From a virus, in IMG/VR virus record IMGVR_UViG_3300031569_000027, positions 1-29,934 of that record: a stretch of DNA of 29,934 nucleotides; one strand, 5' to 3'. The notes below the pieces were generated by a model that saw only the letters and a program-made list of their open reading frames with translations, ran no database searches and had not been told where the DNA came from. Below, piece after piece: positions 1 to 11,000 of the stretch (its first letter is position 1; each line of letters opens with the position of its first letter). The position numbers were made by a program, and so were the translations under genes.

Positions 1-1097
1 CTGGTTCATTCTATTATTTATTCCCATCTTCGGCAACCGAAAAGGGAGTTCCTTCAACTACATCTCAATTAGACCCAACTGTTGATGGTATCAGATATGC
101 TGGTAAATTATCAACTAAGGTAATTAAGAATGAAACGTTCTTACAACCATCGGCATCCGTATTAGTTGGAGCTGATTTGTTAGTTGGGAATAAAACAATG
201 ATTCAGAAAGAAACAATCGCATTCCTAAGTTCATCTTGGAGTGAGTTTGAATATAATGAAGCTAGTTGTAGTAGAGATATTGGATATATCATCGATGCAG
301 TTAGAACGGATTTAGTTTATGGTGGAAATGAAAGAAGTGTTCAGGCTGGAACATTCTATTACTATATTCCTTCAGTAGCAACTACTGAACAAAAGCCACA
401 AACAACTGATGGTATTGATTTTGCTAAAGGATTATCTGAAAAAGTAATCTTAAAAGAACAATTGATAAAAGCATCATTCCAAACTAGACAATCAGTTGAT
501 TATTTAAGAGCTAGTAAGAAAGAATTACAATCAATTGCAATTTCATATACAAATGGGGCATTTCCAAATTTCGAATATAACGAAGATAAGTGTTATAGAG
601 ATACTGGGTTTATCGTAGATGCAATCGCAACTGATTTATACTATGGTGGAAATGAAAGAAGTATTGCAGCTGCAGAATCATATTACACTGGTGTATATGG
701 TTCAGCCGCAGAGGTAATTACCAACCAACAATATGAAACTGCAGATGTTAACCGATATTTACGAACTCAATTCCAACGAATTGTGAGAAACTCACCTTTA
801 GAAGAATTTGGTTCATTAATTATTACAACTGGACATGATTTCTCATACGCTGGTGCTGGTGTAACTTATAAAGCATTACCTCCTAATCAGGGTGGTGCTG
901 GTATACCTGACCCAACTAAAGAAATTACGGAAATAGCTGGTGGTAGAGTGTTCTTTACTTCAGGTAATGAACTTGGGGATTTTAGAATTGGTACGGGACT
1001 TGTAATTAATCAGGCAACTGGTACATTGCAGGGTAGAACATTCTCTCGTTCACTATTTTCATTAGTTACACCATTCTCTCTTGCATTGGAAGGGTAA
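1..1097 (+). CDS. Repeat-containing virion structural protein (5' end missing)
   Basis: The reading frame is open from base 3 to a TAA at 1095-1097, so the gene starts before the window and about 364 C-terminal residues are visible. Two full repeats of about 100 residues can be seen, at roughly 198-465 and 504-800. Each contains a core like CxRDxGxIxDAxxTDLxYGGNERS followed by a Tyr-rich stretch; the tail end of an earlier copy (GSFYYLFP) opens the window. The C-terminal 90 residues (HDFSYAGAGV, then GDFRIGTG and RSLFSLVTPFSLALE) resemble the ends of conserved uncharacterised structural proteins of marine T4-like phages; this is from memory of the family, not a search. The position upstream of fibre and sheath genes fits a baseplate or fibre-attachment role, which is inference. 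No enzyme motif, signal peptide or membrane segment was seen. Confidence 0.75.
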   Translation, partial: GSFYYLFPSSATEKGVPSTTSQLDPTVDGIRYAGKLSTKVIKNETFLQPSASVLVGADLLVGNKTMIQKETIAFLSSSWSEFEYNEASCSRDIGYIIDAVRTDLVYGGNERSVQAGTFYYYIPSVATTEQKPQTTDGIDFAKGLSEKVILKEQLIKASFQTRQSVDYLRASKKELQSIAISYTNGAFPNFEYNEDKCYRDTGFIVDAIATDLYYGGNERSIAAAESYYTGVYGSAAEVITNQQYETADVNRYLRTQFQRIVRNSPLEEFGSLIITTGHDFSYAGAGVTYKALPPNQGGAGIPDPTKEITEIAGGRVFFTSGNELGDFRIGTGLVINQATGTLQGRTFSRSLFSLVTPFSLALEG

Positions 1098-1138
1098 TAA
1101 TTAAAAAGATAATATTTATATAGGAAAAAGACAATAAA
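1098..1138 (+). promoter_or_regulatory. Intergenic gap with ATATTTATA element and Shine-Dalgarno
   Basis: This 41-base gap is very AT-rich. It holds ATATTTATA at 1112-1120, a 9-mer also found in the two other long gaps of the window, and then TAGGAAAAAG at 1121-1130. The AGGA is a plausible ribosome binding site about 12 bases before the ATG at 1139. The reverse complement of the 9-mer contains the T4 late-promoter box TATAAATA, so its orientation does not match a standard late promoter for the + strand genes. The regulatory role is only a suggestion. Confidence 0.3.
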
Positions 1139-2005
1139 ATGGCAGATGTATTTGTACCGCTAAATGCGTTTAAATCGATTGTAACAACTCTGACCGGTGA
1201 AGATGATATTGTATATTCCACACCAAGTGGGGTTTCAACTATCGTTCTATCTGCTCAGATTACTAATAATAGTAATTCCAATACGGAAGAGGTTACTGTA
1301 AAATTAGATTCAAACCGGAAAATACCAGAACCACAATTACAAAATGTGGTAAATACTGGTAGTTTTTATAGTGCTTCGGCATTATTAGAAATTAATAGAA
1401 CTTATATTGAAAAGGAAGCAGCAGCATACGTTGGGTTTCAAAACAATTTACAAGATATACCATTTTCATTTACATCATCCATATTTGAGGAAAGAATACA
1501 TACTGCATTTGATGGTATTGTGTTTGATATCGAAAATGGTGGTACATTGAGAACGAAAAAAGCAGCATTATCATTTTATGATAAAAACGGAGTTAGTTTA
1601 ATCATAGGTGATGCTCAATTGACATCATCATATGATGCTATCACTTACGCAAATACTCTAACCGAACAAATTTTACTAAATGAATCAGTAACTGGTTCGG
1701 CAGATGTACTTAGATTATATCAAACTACATTTACTCAATCATATGATGAAAGTATAGTTCCTGAAAGTGGTTCTATTTCGTTAATAACAGATTTACTTAC
1801 AATAGTAGCAGATACTGTATATAACCCAACAAGAGTACCACAAGAAAAAATTGAATTTATTAGTAACTTTCCTATACCAAAGGGAGATTCACTATCACCC
1901 GTTGTGGCCGGAAAATTAGTATTAGAGCAGGATTTTGGGTTAGTATTTTCTGGTTCGGAGGATTTAAAAGTTGTACTTTCTATTTTGGAAAGTGCAAATG
2001 AATAA
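1139..2005 (+). CDS. Small structural protein with an inserted repeat domain
   Basis: This gene encodes 288 residues with ATG at 1139 and a good upstream AGGA. It is not a recognised named family. Residues about 10-58 and 244-284 match, respectively, the N- and C-terminal halves of the 110-residue protein at 15385-15717. Examples are FKSIV against FKNSIV near the start, and IPKGDS...VVLSILE against LPQGSS...VVVSVLE near the end. The middle, residues about 60-240, looks like the repeat domain of the gene at 1-1097: TYIEKEAAAY resembles TMIQKETIAF, then HTAFDGIVFDIENGG and DAITYANTLTEQILLNE align with that repeat's core and tail. I infer a beta-sandwich with a helical repeat domain inserted in a loop. 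The inserted copy lacks the Cys and YGGNERS signature. The likely role is baseplate or fibre-collar structure. Confidence 0.7.
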   Translation: MADVFVPLNAFKSIVTTLTGEDDIVYSTPSGVSTIVLSAQITNNSNSNTEEVTVKLDSNRKIPEPQLQNVVNTGSFYSASALLEINRTYIEKEAAAYVGFQNNLQDIPFSFTSSIFEERIHTAFDGIVFDIENGGTLRTKKAALSFYDKNGVSLIIGDAQLTSSYDAITYANTLTEQILLNESVTGSADVLRLYQTTFTQSYDESIVPESGSISLITDLLTIVADTVYNPTRVPQEKIEFISNFPIPKGDSLSPVVAGKLVLEQDFGLVFSGSEDLKVVLSILESANE

Positions 2006-2027
2006 TAGTTAAGTTGAAAAATAATAG

Positions 2028-5000
2028 ATGAGTCAATTATTAAGCGGTAAGGTAAGAGTAGTTCGTCCGCAGGATGTATCGGATGATAGATATGAGTATT
2101 TATCGCTACAGGAAGCGGAACCTAATTTAGGTATTCCACTAAGTGGGAGTATCGCAAGTGGCTCGGTTGCACTTATTGCTTCAGATGTAGATGGAAATCG
2201 TTTATTTATCACTAAAATTCAATTAGAAGAATTTAGTGGTTCATTTAGTGGTTCATTTGCAGGTGATGGTTCCGAATTAAATAATCTACCTTTTTCAAGT
2301 CAATTAATAAGTGGGTCTGCATCCGCATCAATAGCACCAAACACTGGATTCTTAGTAAACGTATCTTCATCATTTGATGGTGATGTGGATGTGAATGGTG
2401 ATGTTAGAGTTACTGGTGATTTATATGTAGATGATAGAATAGTAGCTAGGGAAATCTTAGTAGAAATAGTATCATCATCGATTATATTCTCATCTGGTTC
2501 AAATAAGTTTGGTAACACACCAGACGATTTGCAAGAATTTACTGGTTCAGTTGGAATGAATGGTTCGTTAAACGTAGAGGGTGATATCTCAACAACTAAT
2601 GTAACCGCTTCAATCGTATCATCTTCACTTTTTATCGGAGATGGTAGCCAATTATTCAACCTACCAGCCGCAGAGCAATCATCAAGAATAGCAGATGGTG
2701 TAGTAAGTGCCTCAGTAGATAACGAAACCGGATTTATTGTAATATCAAAAGAAAGTGGTTCACAATTCACTGGTTCATTATTTGTAAGTGGTGGTATATC
2801 ACTTGGAAGTGGTAGTGTATTTAGTGGTAGTGGAGCAAATCTATTTGATATACCAAAAGCAGCATTAACCCCTGATGCATTATTATCATCATTCATTACA
2901 AGCGGGTCTGTTACCGCATCTGTTGACCCTAACTTTGGATTCAAATTAGAGGGTACTGATAGAGCAGAATTTAGTTCATCACTTTTCGTAAGTGGTGGAG
3001 TTTCATTAGGAAGTGGTTCTACATTTAGTGGTAGTGGGGCAGATTTATTTGATATACCCCGCTCAGCACTTACACAAGACGCTTTATTATCCAATGTAAT
3101 AGTAAGTGGTTCCGTAACCGCATCTGTTTCACCAAACGAGGGACTTGTGGTAACTTCAATCGAAAGTGGTTCAACATTCTTCGGAGATATAAAACTACAA
3201 AGCGGTTCATTTAGTGGTAGTGGAGCAAATTTATTTAACATACCCAGATCAGCAATAACTGAAGATGCTGATTTATCAACATTTATAACAAGTGGTAGTG
3301 TAACTGCTTCTGTAACACCTGATGATGGGTTTGTTGTAACTTCAATAGAAAGTGGTTCAACTTTCTTCGGGGATGTTAGAGTGGAAAGTGGTTCAACCTT
3401 TAGTGGTAGTGGAGCAAATTTATTCGATATACCTCGTTCAGCATTTACTGGAGATGCATTTAGAATTGCTAGTGGTAGTGTAACTGCTTCTGTAACACCT
3501 GAAAGTGGATTTGTAGTAACCGCATTAGAAAGTGGTTCTACGTTTTTTGGTGAAGTTAGAGTGGAAAGTGGGTCTGCTTTTAGTGGTAGTGGTGAAAATT
3601 TATTTAATATACCTCGTTCGGCACTTACACCTGATGCACTTCTATCAACTGAGTTAGTAAGTGGTAGTGTAACTGCGTCTGTAACACCTGATGATGGATT
3701 TGTTGTAACTTCTTTAGAAAGTGGTTCAAAATTCTTTGGTGATGTTGAATTATCATCTGGTTCGATATTTAGTGGTAGTGGTGAAAGGTTATTTGATATA
3801 CCTCGTTCAGCACTTACTAAAGATGCATTATTATCAACTGAAATTGTTACTGGTTCAATTACAGCATCAGTAACACCTGAAGGTGGATTCGTAGTAACCT
3901 CTGTTGAAAGTGGTTCAACTTTCTTAGGAGAAGTTAGAGTAGAAAGTGGTTCATCATTTAGTGGTAGTGGTGCCAACTTATTCAATATACCTCGGTCAGC
4001 ACTTACTGAAGATGCTGATTTATCAACATTTATTGTTAGTGGAAGTGTAACCGCTTCTGTAACACCTGAAGATGGATTTGTAGTAACTTCATTAGTAAGT
4101 GGTTCAACTTTCTTTGGAGATGTTAGAGTACAAAGTGGTTCATCATTTAGTGGTAGTGGAGCTAACTTAGAGGATATACCATTCTCAGCATTATCTGATG
4201 AAACGCAAGATGCATTTTTATCAACCTTTGCTGGAGATTCAAAAAGATTAATAACTGGTTCCATAGCGGTATCAGTTGATTTAAATAAAGGATTCGTAGT
4301 AAAATCCGCTGAAAGTGGTTCTGAGTTCACTGGTTCGGTTAATATTAGTGATTCAATATCAGCATCCTTATTTTTAGGAGATGGTGCTGGGTTGTTTAAT
4401 ATACCACAATCCGCTCTTACTGAAGATGCGGTTCGAATATCATCGGGTTCGGTTACCGCATCGGTTGATAGTGGTTTCGGATTTGTAGTTAACTCATCTG
4501 AATTCGGTTCAGTATTTAGTGGTTCACTAAATATTGATTCATCCGTAAGTGCTTCTGGATTCATAGGTAGTGGTAGGGATTTAACTGATATAGTAGCAGT
4601 TCAATTAGTTAGTGGAGCTGTAATTGCTAAAGTAACACCCGATAGTGGGTTTACAGTTGCATCCAATATCAATGGTTCTACATTTACTGGTTCAATTTTA
4701 TCTACAACTTCTATAACTGCTGGTACCTTCGTATCGGCATCTAGTTTTAAAGGTAGTGGGGCTGAATTAACTGACATAGTAATTACTGAAATAGTAAGTG
4801 GAGCAGTTTCTGCTAATGTTGCACCTAATGAAGGATTTGTAGTAACATCTGCTGAGAGTGGTTCTACATTTGTTGGTAGTGTTGATATAGATGGTTTAGT
4901 TACTGTAACTAATTCAATTAACATAGCAGGTAACGTATCCTCATCTATGTTTACTGGTAGTGGGGCAGGGTTATTTGATATACCTCGTTCGGCACTTACT

Positions 5001-8000
5001 GAAGAAGCTTTACAAATAAGTGAAATTGTAAGTGGTAGTATAACTGCTTCTGTAACACCTGAAGGTGGATTTGTTGTAACCTCAGTAGAAAGCGGTTCAA
5101 CATTTATTGGTGAGGTTAGTATGGATAACGTATTAACAATTAGTGATACTTTGGTAGTTGATGCTAGTACCATTACGGCGGGAGTTAATAAATTCTTTAG
5201 TGGTAGTGGAGCTGGGTTATTTGAAATACCCCGTTCAGCACTTACTGAAGATGCACTTTTATCGACAGAAATTGCTACTGGTTCTATAACGGCATCTGTA
5301 ACACCTCAAGGTGGGTTCATTGTGACATCAATCGTTAGTGGTTCTACATTTAGTGGTTCTGTATTCTTATCATCTGGTTCATTCTTTAGTGGTAGTGGTG
5401 AAAAGTTATTTAATATACCAAAATCAGCAATATCTGATTTAGATACTTCATTAATATTTAGTGGTAGTGTATCCGCATCAGCTAGACCATCTACTGGTTT
5501 TACTGTTACTTCAATCGAAAGTGGTTCAACTTTCTTAGGAGAAGTTAGAGTAGAGAGTGGTTCATCATTTAGTGGTAGTGGTGAGAATTTATTCGATATA
5601 CCAAAATCAGCAATATCTGATTTAGATAGTTCATTAATTTTTAGTGGAAGTGTAACCGCATCGGTTGAACCTACTGATGGATTTATTGTAACATCTATCG
5701 TAAGTGGTTCAACATTCTTTGGAGATATAAAATTACAAACTGGTTCATTTAGTGGTAGTGGTGCTAAACTATTTGATATACCAAGAACAGCATTAACCCC
5801 TGATGCATTAATTAGTACATTAATCACATCTGGTTCGGCAACGGCATCGATTTCACCAAACTTTGGGTTTGTTGTTAACACATCATCATCTATTGAAGGT
5901 GATTTAACTGTTGATAATGATTTATATGTTGGTGGAGCAATAAACGCAACTGAATTAAATGTAACATTCATAAACTCAGAAGTAATTTATTCTTCTGGTT
6001 CAAATCAATTTGGTGATAGTGTTACTGATAGACAAGAATTTACTGGTTCTATAAACGTTAGTGGTTCACTTAACGTTGATGATGGAATTATTAGTGGTGA
6101 TGGTAGTGGTTTATTTAATATACCACAATCTGCATTAACTGAAGCAGCAACCTTAATAGCAAGTGGTAGTGTAACCGCATCGGTATCACCTGAAAGTGGA
6201 TTCACAGTAGAATCTGAGGGAAGTGGTTCACAATTTACTGGTTCAGTTTCAATAACTGGTTCAGTTGATATTAGTAATGATTTAACTATAACTGGTGATT
6301 TGGTAGTTACAAACGATGTAACTGCAAATATAATAAACGCTGAACAATATAGTGGTTCATTCTTTAGTGGTAGTGGTAGAGATTTATTTGATATACCATT
6401 CTCTAATTTAACTGGAGATGCATTCCAAATTGTAAGTGGTTCAGTAACCGCATCTGTAGCACCTAATAAAGGATTCATAGTAACCTCAATTGATAGTGGT
6501 TCAACATTTACAGGTTCATTATTTATAAGTGGTGGAATAGAAATAAATAGTGGTTCATCATTTAGTGGTAGTGGTGAGAATTTATTCAACATACCTTTAG
6601 CAGCATTTACACCCGATGCGCAAGATGCAATTGATGCTATCTTATCTTTTGAAGCTGGTAGAATATCAACTGGTAGTGTAACTGCCTCGGTTGATGTAGA
6701 ACGAGGATTTATTGTTGAATCCGTAATTAGTGGTTCGGAATTTACTGGTTCATTATTTATAAGTGGAGGGATTGAAATAAATAGTGGTTCTACATTTAGT
6801 GGTAGTGGTTCGGATTTATTTGATATACCACTTAGTGCACTTTCGCAGGAAGCTATTAACGCACTTATATCTACCGAAATAAAAAGTGGTAGTGTTACAG
6901 CTTCGGTTGCACCTGATACTGGATTCGTAGTAACTTCTATTGAAAGTGGTTCTACATTTACGGGTTCAGTTGATATTAGTGGTTCAATCTCAGCTTCATT
7001 ATTTCAAGGAGATGGTAGTGGATTAACAAACATACAATTAGCAAACTTATCGTTAGAAATTAATAAAATAACATCTGGTTCTGTAACCGCATCGGTTGAA
7101 CCAAATGAGGGATTTGTAGTAACATCATTAGATAGTGGTTCTACATTTACAGGCTCGGTTGATGTAAGTGGTTCATTTACTGTTGCTGGTGGGATTATAA
7201 CTGGTGATGGTAGTGGTATTACAAATATTGATTTGGCTAACTTATCGATTGATGCATCCAGTATCTTTACGGGTTCAGTTACTGCATCTGTAAAAGAAGA
7301 TGGCCGATTTATAGTTGAAGATTCCACAAACGGAGTTAAATCAGAATTTAGTGGTTCAGTATTTGTATCAGAATCTGTAATAGCTAGAGCATTTATAGGT
7401 GATGGTAGTCAAATTACAAATGTACAAGCCGCAGCATCTCCAAAGATAGCTAGTGGTTCTGCAACTGCATCGGTTGCGAGTGGGGAGTTCTTCATAGTTA
7501 ATGCAGGTAGTGGTTCACAATTTACTGGTTCGGTAAACTTTAGTAGTTCTATATCGGCATCTTTGTATGAAGGTGATGGTGGTGGTTTATTCAATATTCC
7601 ATTAGATGCACTTGAGGATTTAGAATTATCTTTAATTAATTCTGGGTCTGGATTCGCTGAAGTTGATCCTGAGAGATTATTAGTTAATGTTCCAATTACA
7701 GCATCTCGATATGATGGTGATGGTAGTGGATTATTTAATATACCAGCCGAATCATTACAAGATTTAAAATTAGATAAAATTGAAAGTGGTTCAGCTGAAG
7801 CAATTATTTCACCTGATAAAGGGTTAGTAATAAATGTAGGAGTTAGTGTATCTCAATCACTTAGTGTAAGTGGTGGGTTATTCATAACTGGTAGTGATGT
7901 TATTGCTGCAAGTGGTTCAACATTCATTGGTGATGGTAGTGGGTTAAGTAATATTAACATCGCTAACTTAGCATTTGAAACTTCTTTATTAGAGAGTGGT

Positions 8001-11000
8001 AGTGCAACTGCAGAAATTTCACCAAACTTAGGATTACAAATAAACACATCAGCATCCATTAGTGGAGGATTGAGTGTAGAAAAAAATATATACTCACCAA
8101 TTATTAATGGTGGGCAAATTACTGGTTCACTTTATGGTGGGTACTATGGTGAAGGTGATGCAGTAGATAGGGATATTCTTATTTATGATGATGCTCGTTC
8201 TAAATATGTACCTGTACCTGAATCAACACCAACAATTGCTGAACCATTTACAAACGTAACTGAGGTAACTATTGTACACAACTTTGATGTTGAATATCCA
8301 ATAGTACAGGTTTACGAAACTGGTTCAAATGGAATGATTATTCCACAAGCTATTGAACCTCTTAATAGTAACTCTATTAAAGTAACCTTTAGTGGATTGA
8401 CAAGTGGACACGTTGTTGTTGGTAGTGGAGGTTCTAAAATAAGTGGAGCAGTTAGTGGAGATAATGTAATTGGAATTGTACCATCGGCATCTAGAGCAAG
8501 TTCAGCACTTATTGCGGATACTGCAACAAATGTTGCTGGATTAGATTCAGCATCTATTGCTTTACTTAATAATTTAGAAAACTTTGTATTAAACGAACAA
8601 ACCGCATCTATGACGGTGTTGAGTTCATCGTTCGCTCTTACCGCATCATATGCATTAAACGCAGCTTCATCTGATTCATCTGGTGATATTAGTAGTGATA
8701 TAACTGCTTCTATGAGTGTTGCAACCGCATCATACTCACATTACGCATTAACTGCTTCTTACGCATTAAATGCTGGAGAAGCTGGTGGGGGTGGAGATTT
8801 AACTTCGGCACAAACGGCATCGATGTATGTTTACTCATCATCTTTTTCCTCAATTGCAGAATTTGCTTTAAACGCTGGTGGTAGTGGAGCTGGATTCCCA
8901 TTTGAGGGATATGCTGAACTAACTGGTAGTTTAGATATAAGTGGTAGTTTAATAATCACAGGTAGTACGTTTATACAAAACTTAGAAAGTGGTTCATCTG
9001 ATTTCGTAGTAACATATAACGAAACAACTGGTAGATTAGAAAAAAGAGATATAGAAGCAGCGCAAGGTGCTGATGGTTCATCTGGTTCTTCTGGAACAAG
9101 CGGTACATCTGGTTCTTCTGGTTCTTCTGGAACATCTGGTTCTTCTGGAACTTCAGGTTCCAATGGAACTTCTGGTTCATCTGGGACTAGTGGTTCATCT
9201 GGGACAAGTGGAACTTCTGGAAGTAGTGGTACATCTGGGACAAGTGGAAGTAGTGGTACTTCTGGTTCTTCTGGTAGTAGTGGTTCAAGCGGAAGTAGTG
9301 GAAGTAGCGGAACTTCTGGAAGTAGTGGTACATCTGGGACAAGTGGTACATCTGGTACATCTGGTTCATCTGGAACATCAGGTTCGTCTGGTAGTAGTGG
9401 AAGTAGTGGAAGTAGTGGTTCATCTGGAACAACTGGTTCAGCTGGTTCTTCTGGTTCTTCTGGTTCTTCTGGTTCTTCTGGTAGTGGAGGAACATCAGGT
9501 TCGTCTGGTTCAAGCGGAAGTAGTGGAAGTAGTGGTTCTTCTGGGACAAGTGGTTCTTCTGGAAGTACTGGTTCAGCTGGTAGTAGTGGTACATCTGGTT
9601 CATCTGGTTCATCTGGTTCTTCTGGTACAACTGGTAGAGAGGGTGGTAGATTATATTCAGTAACCAACAATGGATTTGATTATGAATTCGATGGCTACGC
9701 TGGTACATTCCCAACATTAACATTAGTACGAGGTGAACTTTATTACTTTGATGTAAGTGGTGTTAGTTCTTCACATCCATTTGCTATACGATTGGAAACT
9801 GGTGTTACTGATGTAGTTGATGGTACTGATAATAATGATACTAATATAGGAAAGTATGGTACTGATGTATTAATAAAATATAGAGTTCCTGAGGATGCTC
9901 CAAATAGTATAGTTTATCAATGTGTTAATCATTCTTCAATGATTGGAACACTTAGTATTGTAAACAAACATGGTACATCTGGTACATCTGGTTCATCAGG
10001 AAGTAGTGGTTCATCTGGGACAAGTGGCTCTTCTGGAACATCTGGTTCATCTGGAACTTCTGGTTCTTCTGGAACGGCTGGTTCATCTGGAACTTCTGGT
10101 TCATCTGGAACGAGTGGAAGTAGTGGTACAACCGGTACAAGTGGAAGTAGTGGAAGTAGTGGAAGTAGTGGAACAGCCGGTTCGTCTGGTACATCTGGTA
10201 CATCTGGTTCATCAGGAAGTAGTGGTACATCTGGTAGTAGTGGTTCTTCTGGGACATCTGGTTCTTCTGGTTCATCTGGGAGTAGTGGTACATCTGGTAG
10301 TAGTGGTTCATCTGGTTCATCTGGAAGTAGTGGCTCATCTGGGACAAGTGGTTCTTCTGGAAGTACTGGTTCAGCTGGTTCTTCTGGTTCGTCTGGTAGT
10401 GGGGGAACATCGGGTTCTTCTGGTTCTTCTGGTTCATCAGGTTCAAGCGGAACTTCTGGTAGTAGTGGTTTAAGTGGTACGGATGGTACATCTGGTTCGT
10501 CTGGTTCTTCTGGAAGTAGTGGATTGAGTGGTACATCTGGTACATCAGGTTCAAGTGGAACTTCTGGTACATCTGGGACAAGTGGAGATGCTGGTTCATC
10601 TGGTACATCTGGGACAAGTGGAACGAGTGGAAGTAGTGGAACGAGTGGAAGTAGTGGTACTTCTGGGACAAGTGGAAGTAGTGGTACTTCTGGTGAAGCT
10701 GGTTCATCTGGAACTTCTGGTTCTTCTGGGACAAGTGGAACTTCTGGAAGTAGTGGTACATCTGGAAGTAGTGGTTCTTCTGGAACATCTGGTACTTCTG
10801 GTTCAAATGGAACATCTGGTACATCTGGTTCTTCTGGTTCTTCTGGTACATCTGGTACATCTGGTTCTTCTGGTAGTAGTGGTTCATCTGGAACTTCAGG
10901 TTCAAATGGTACTTCTGGAACAAGCGGTAGTAGTGGTTCAACTGGTACTGATGGTACTTCTGGAACAAGCGGTAGTAGTGGTAGTAGTGGTTCAACTGGT

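Noticed and set aside
935-942. GCTGGTGG, the E. coli Chi octamer, here and at several other places
   Set aside because: It is simply an Ala-Gly-Gly or similar codon string in Gly-rich genes, and the host recombinase specificity is unknown.
2300-4564. A 754-codon open frame on the minus strand across the beta-repeat array
   Set aside because: It is antisense to a clear fibre gene, its product mirrors the sense repeats (TTNPSSGVT units), and it has no independent domain or ribosome binding site. Repeat periodicity explains the lack of stops.
8831-9670. Minus-strand frame encoding Pro/Glu/Val-rich PEEPDVP repeats, and a similar one at 16608-17912
   Set aside because: These are reverse complements of Gly-Ser/Thr triplet codons. 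The pseudo-repeats follow from base composition, not from a gene.
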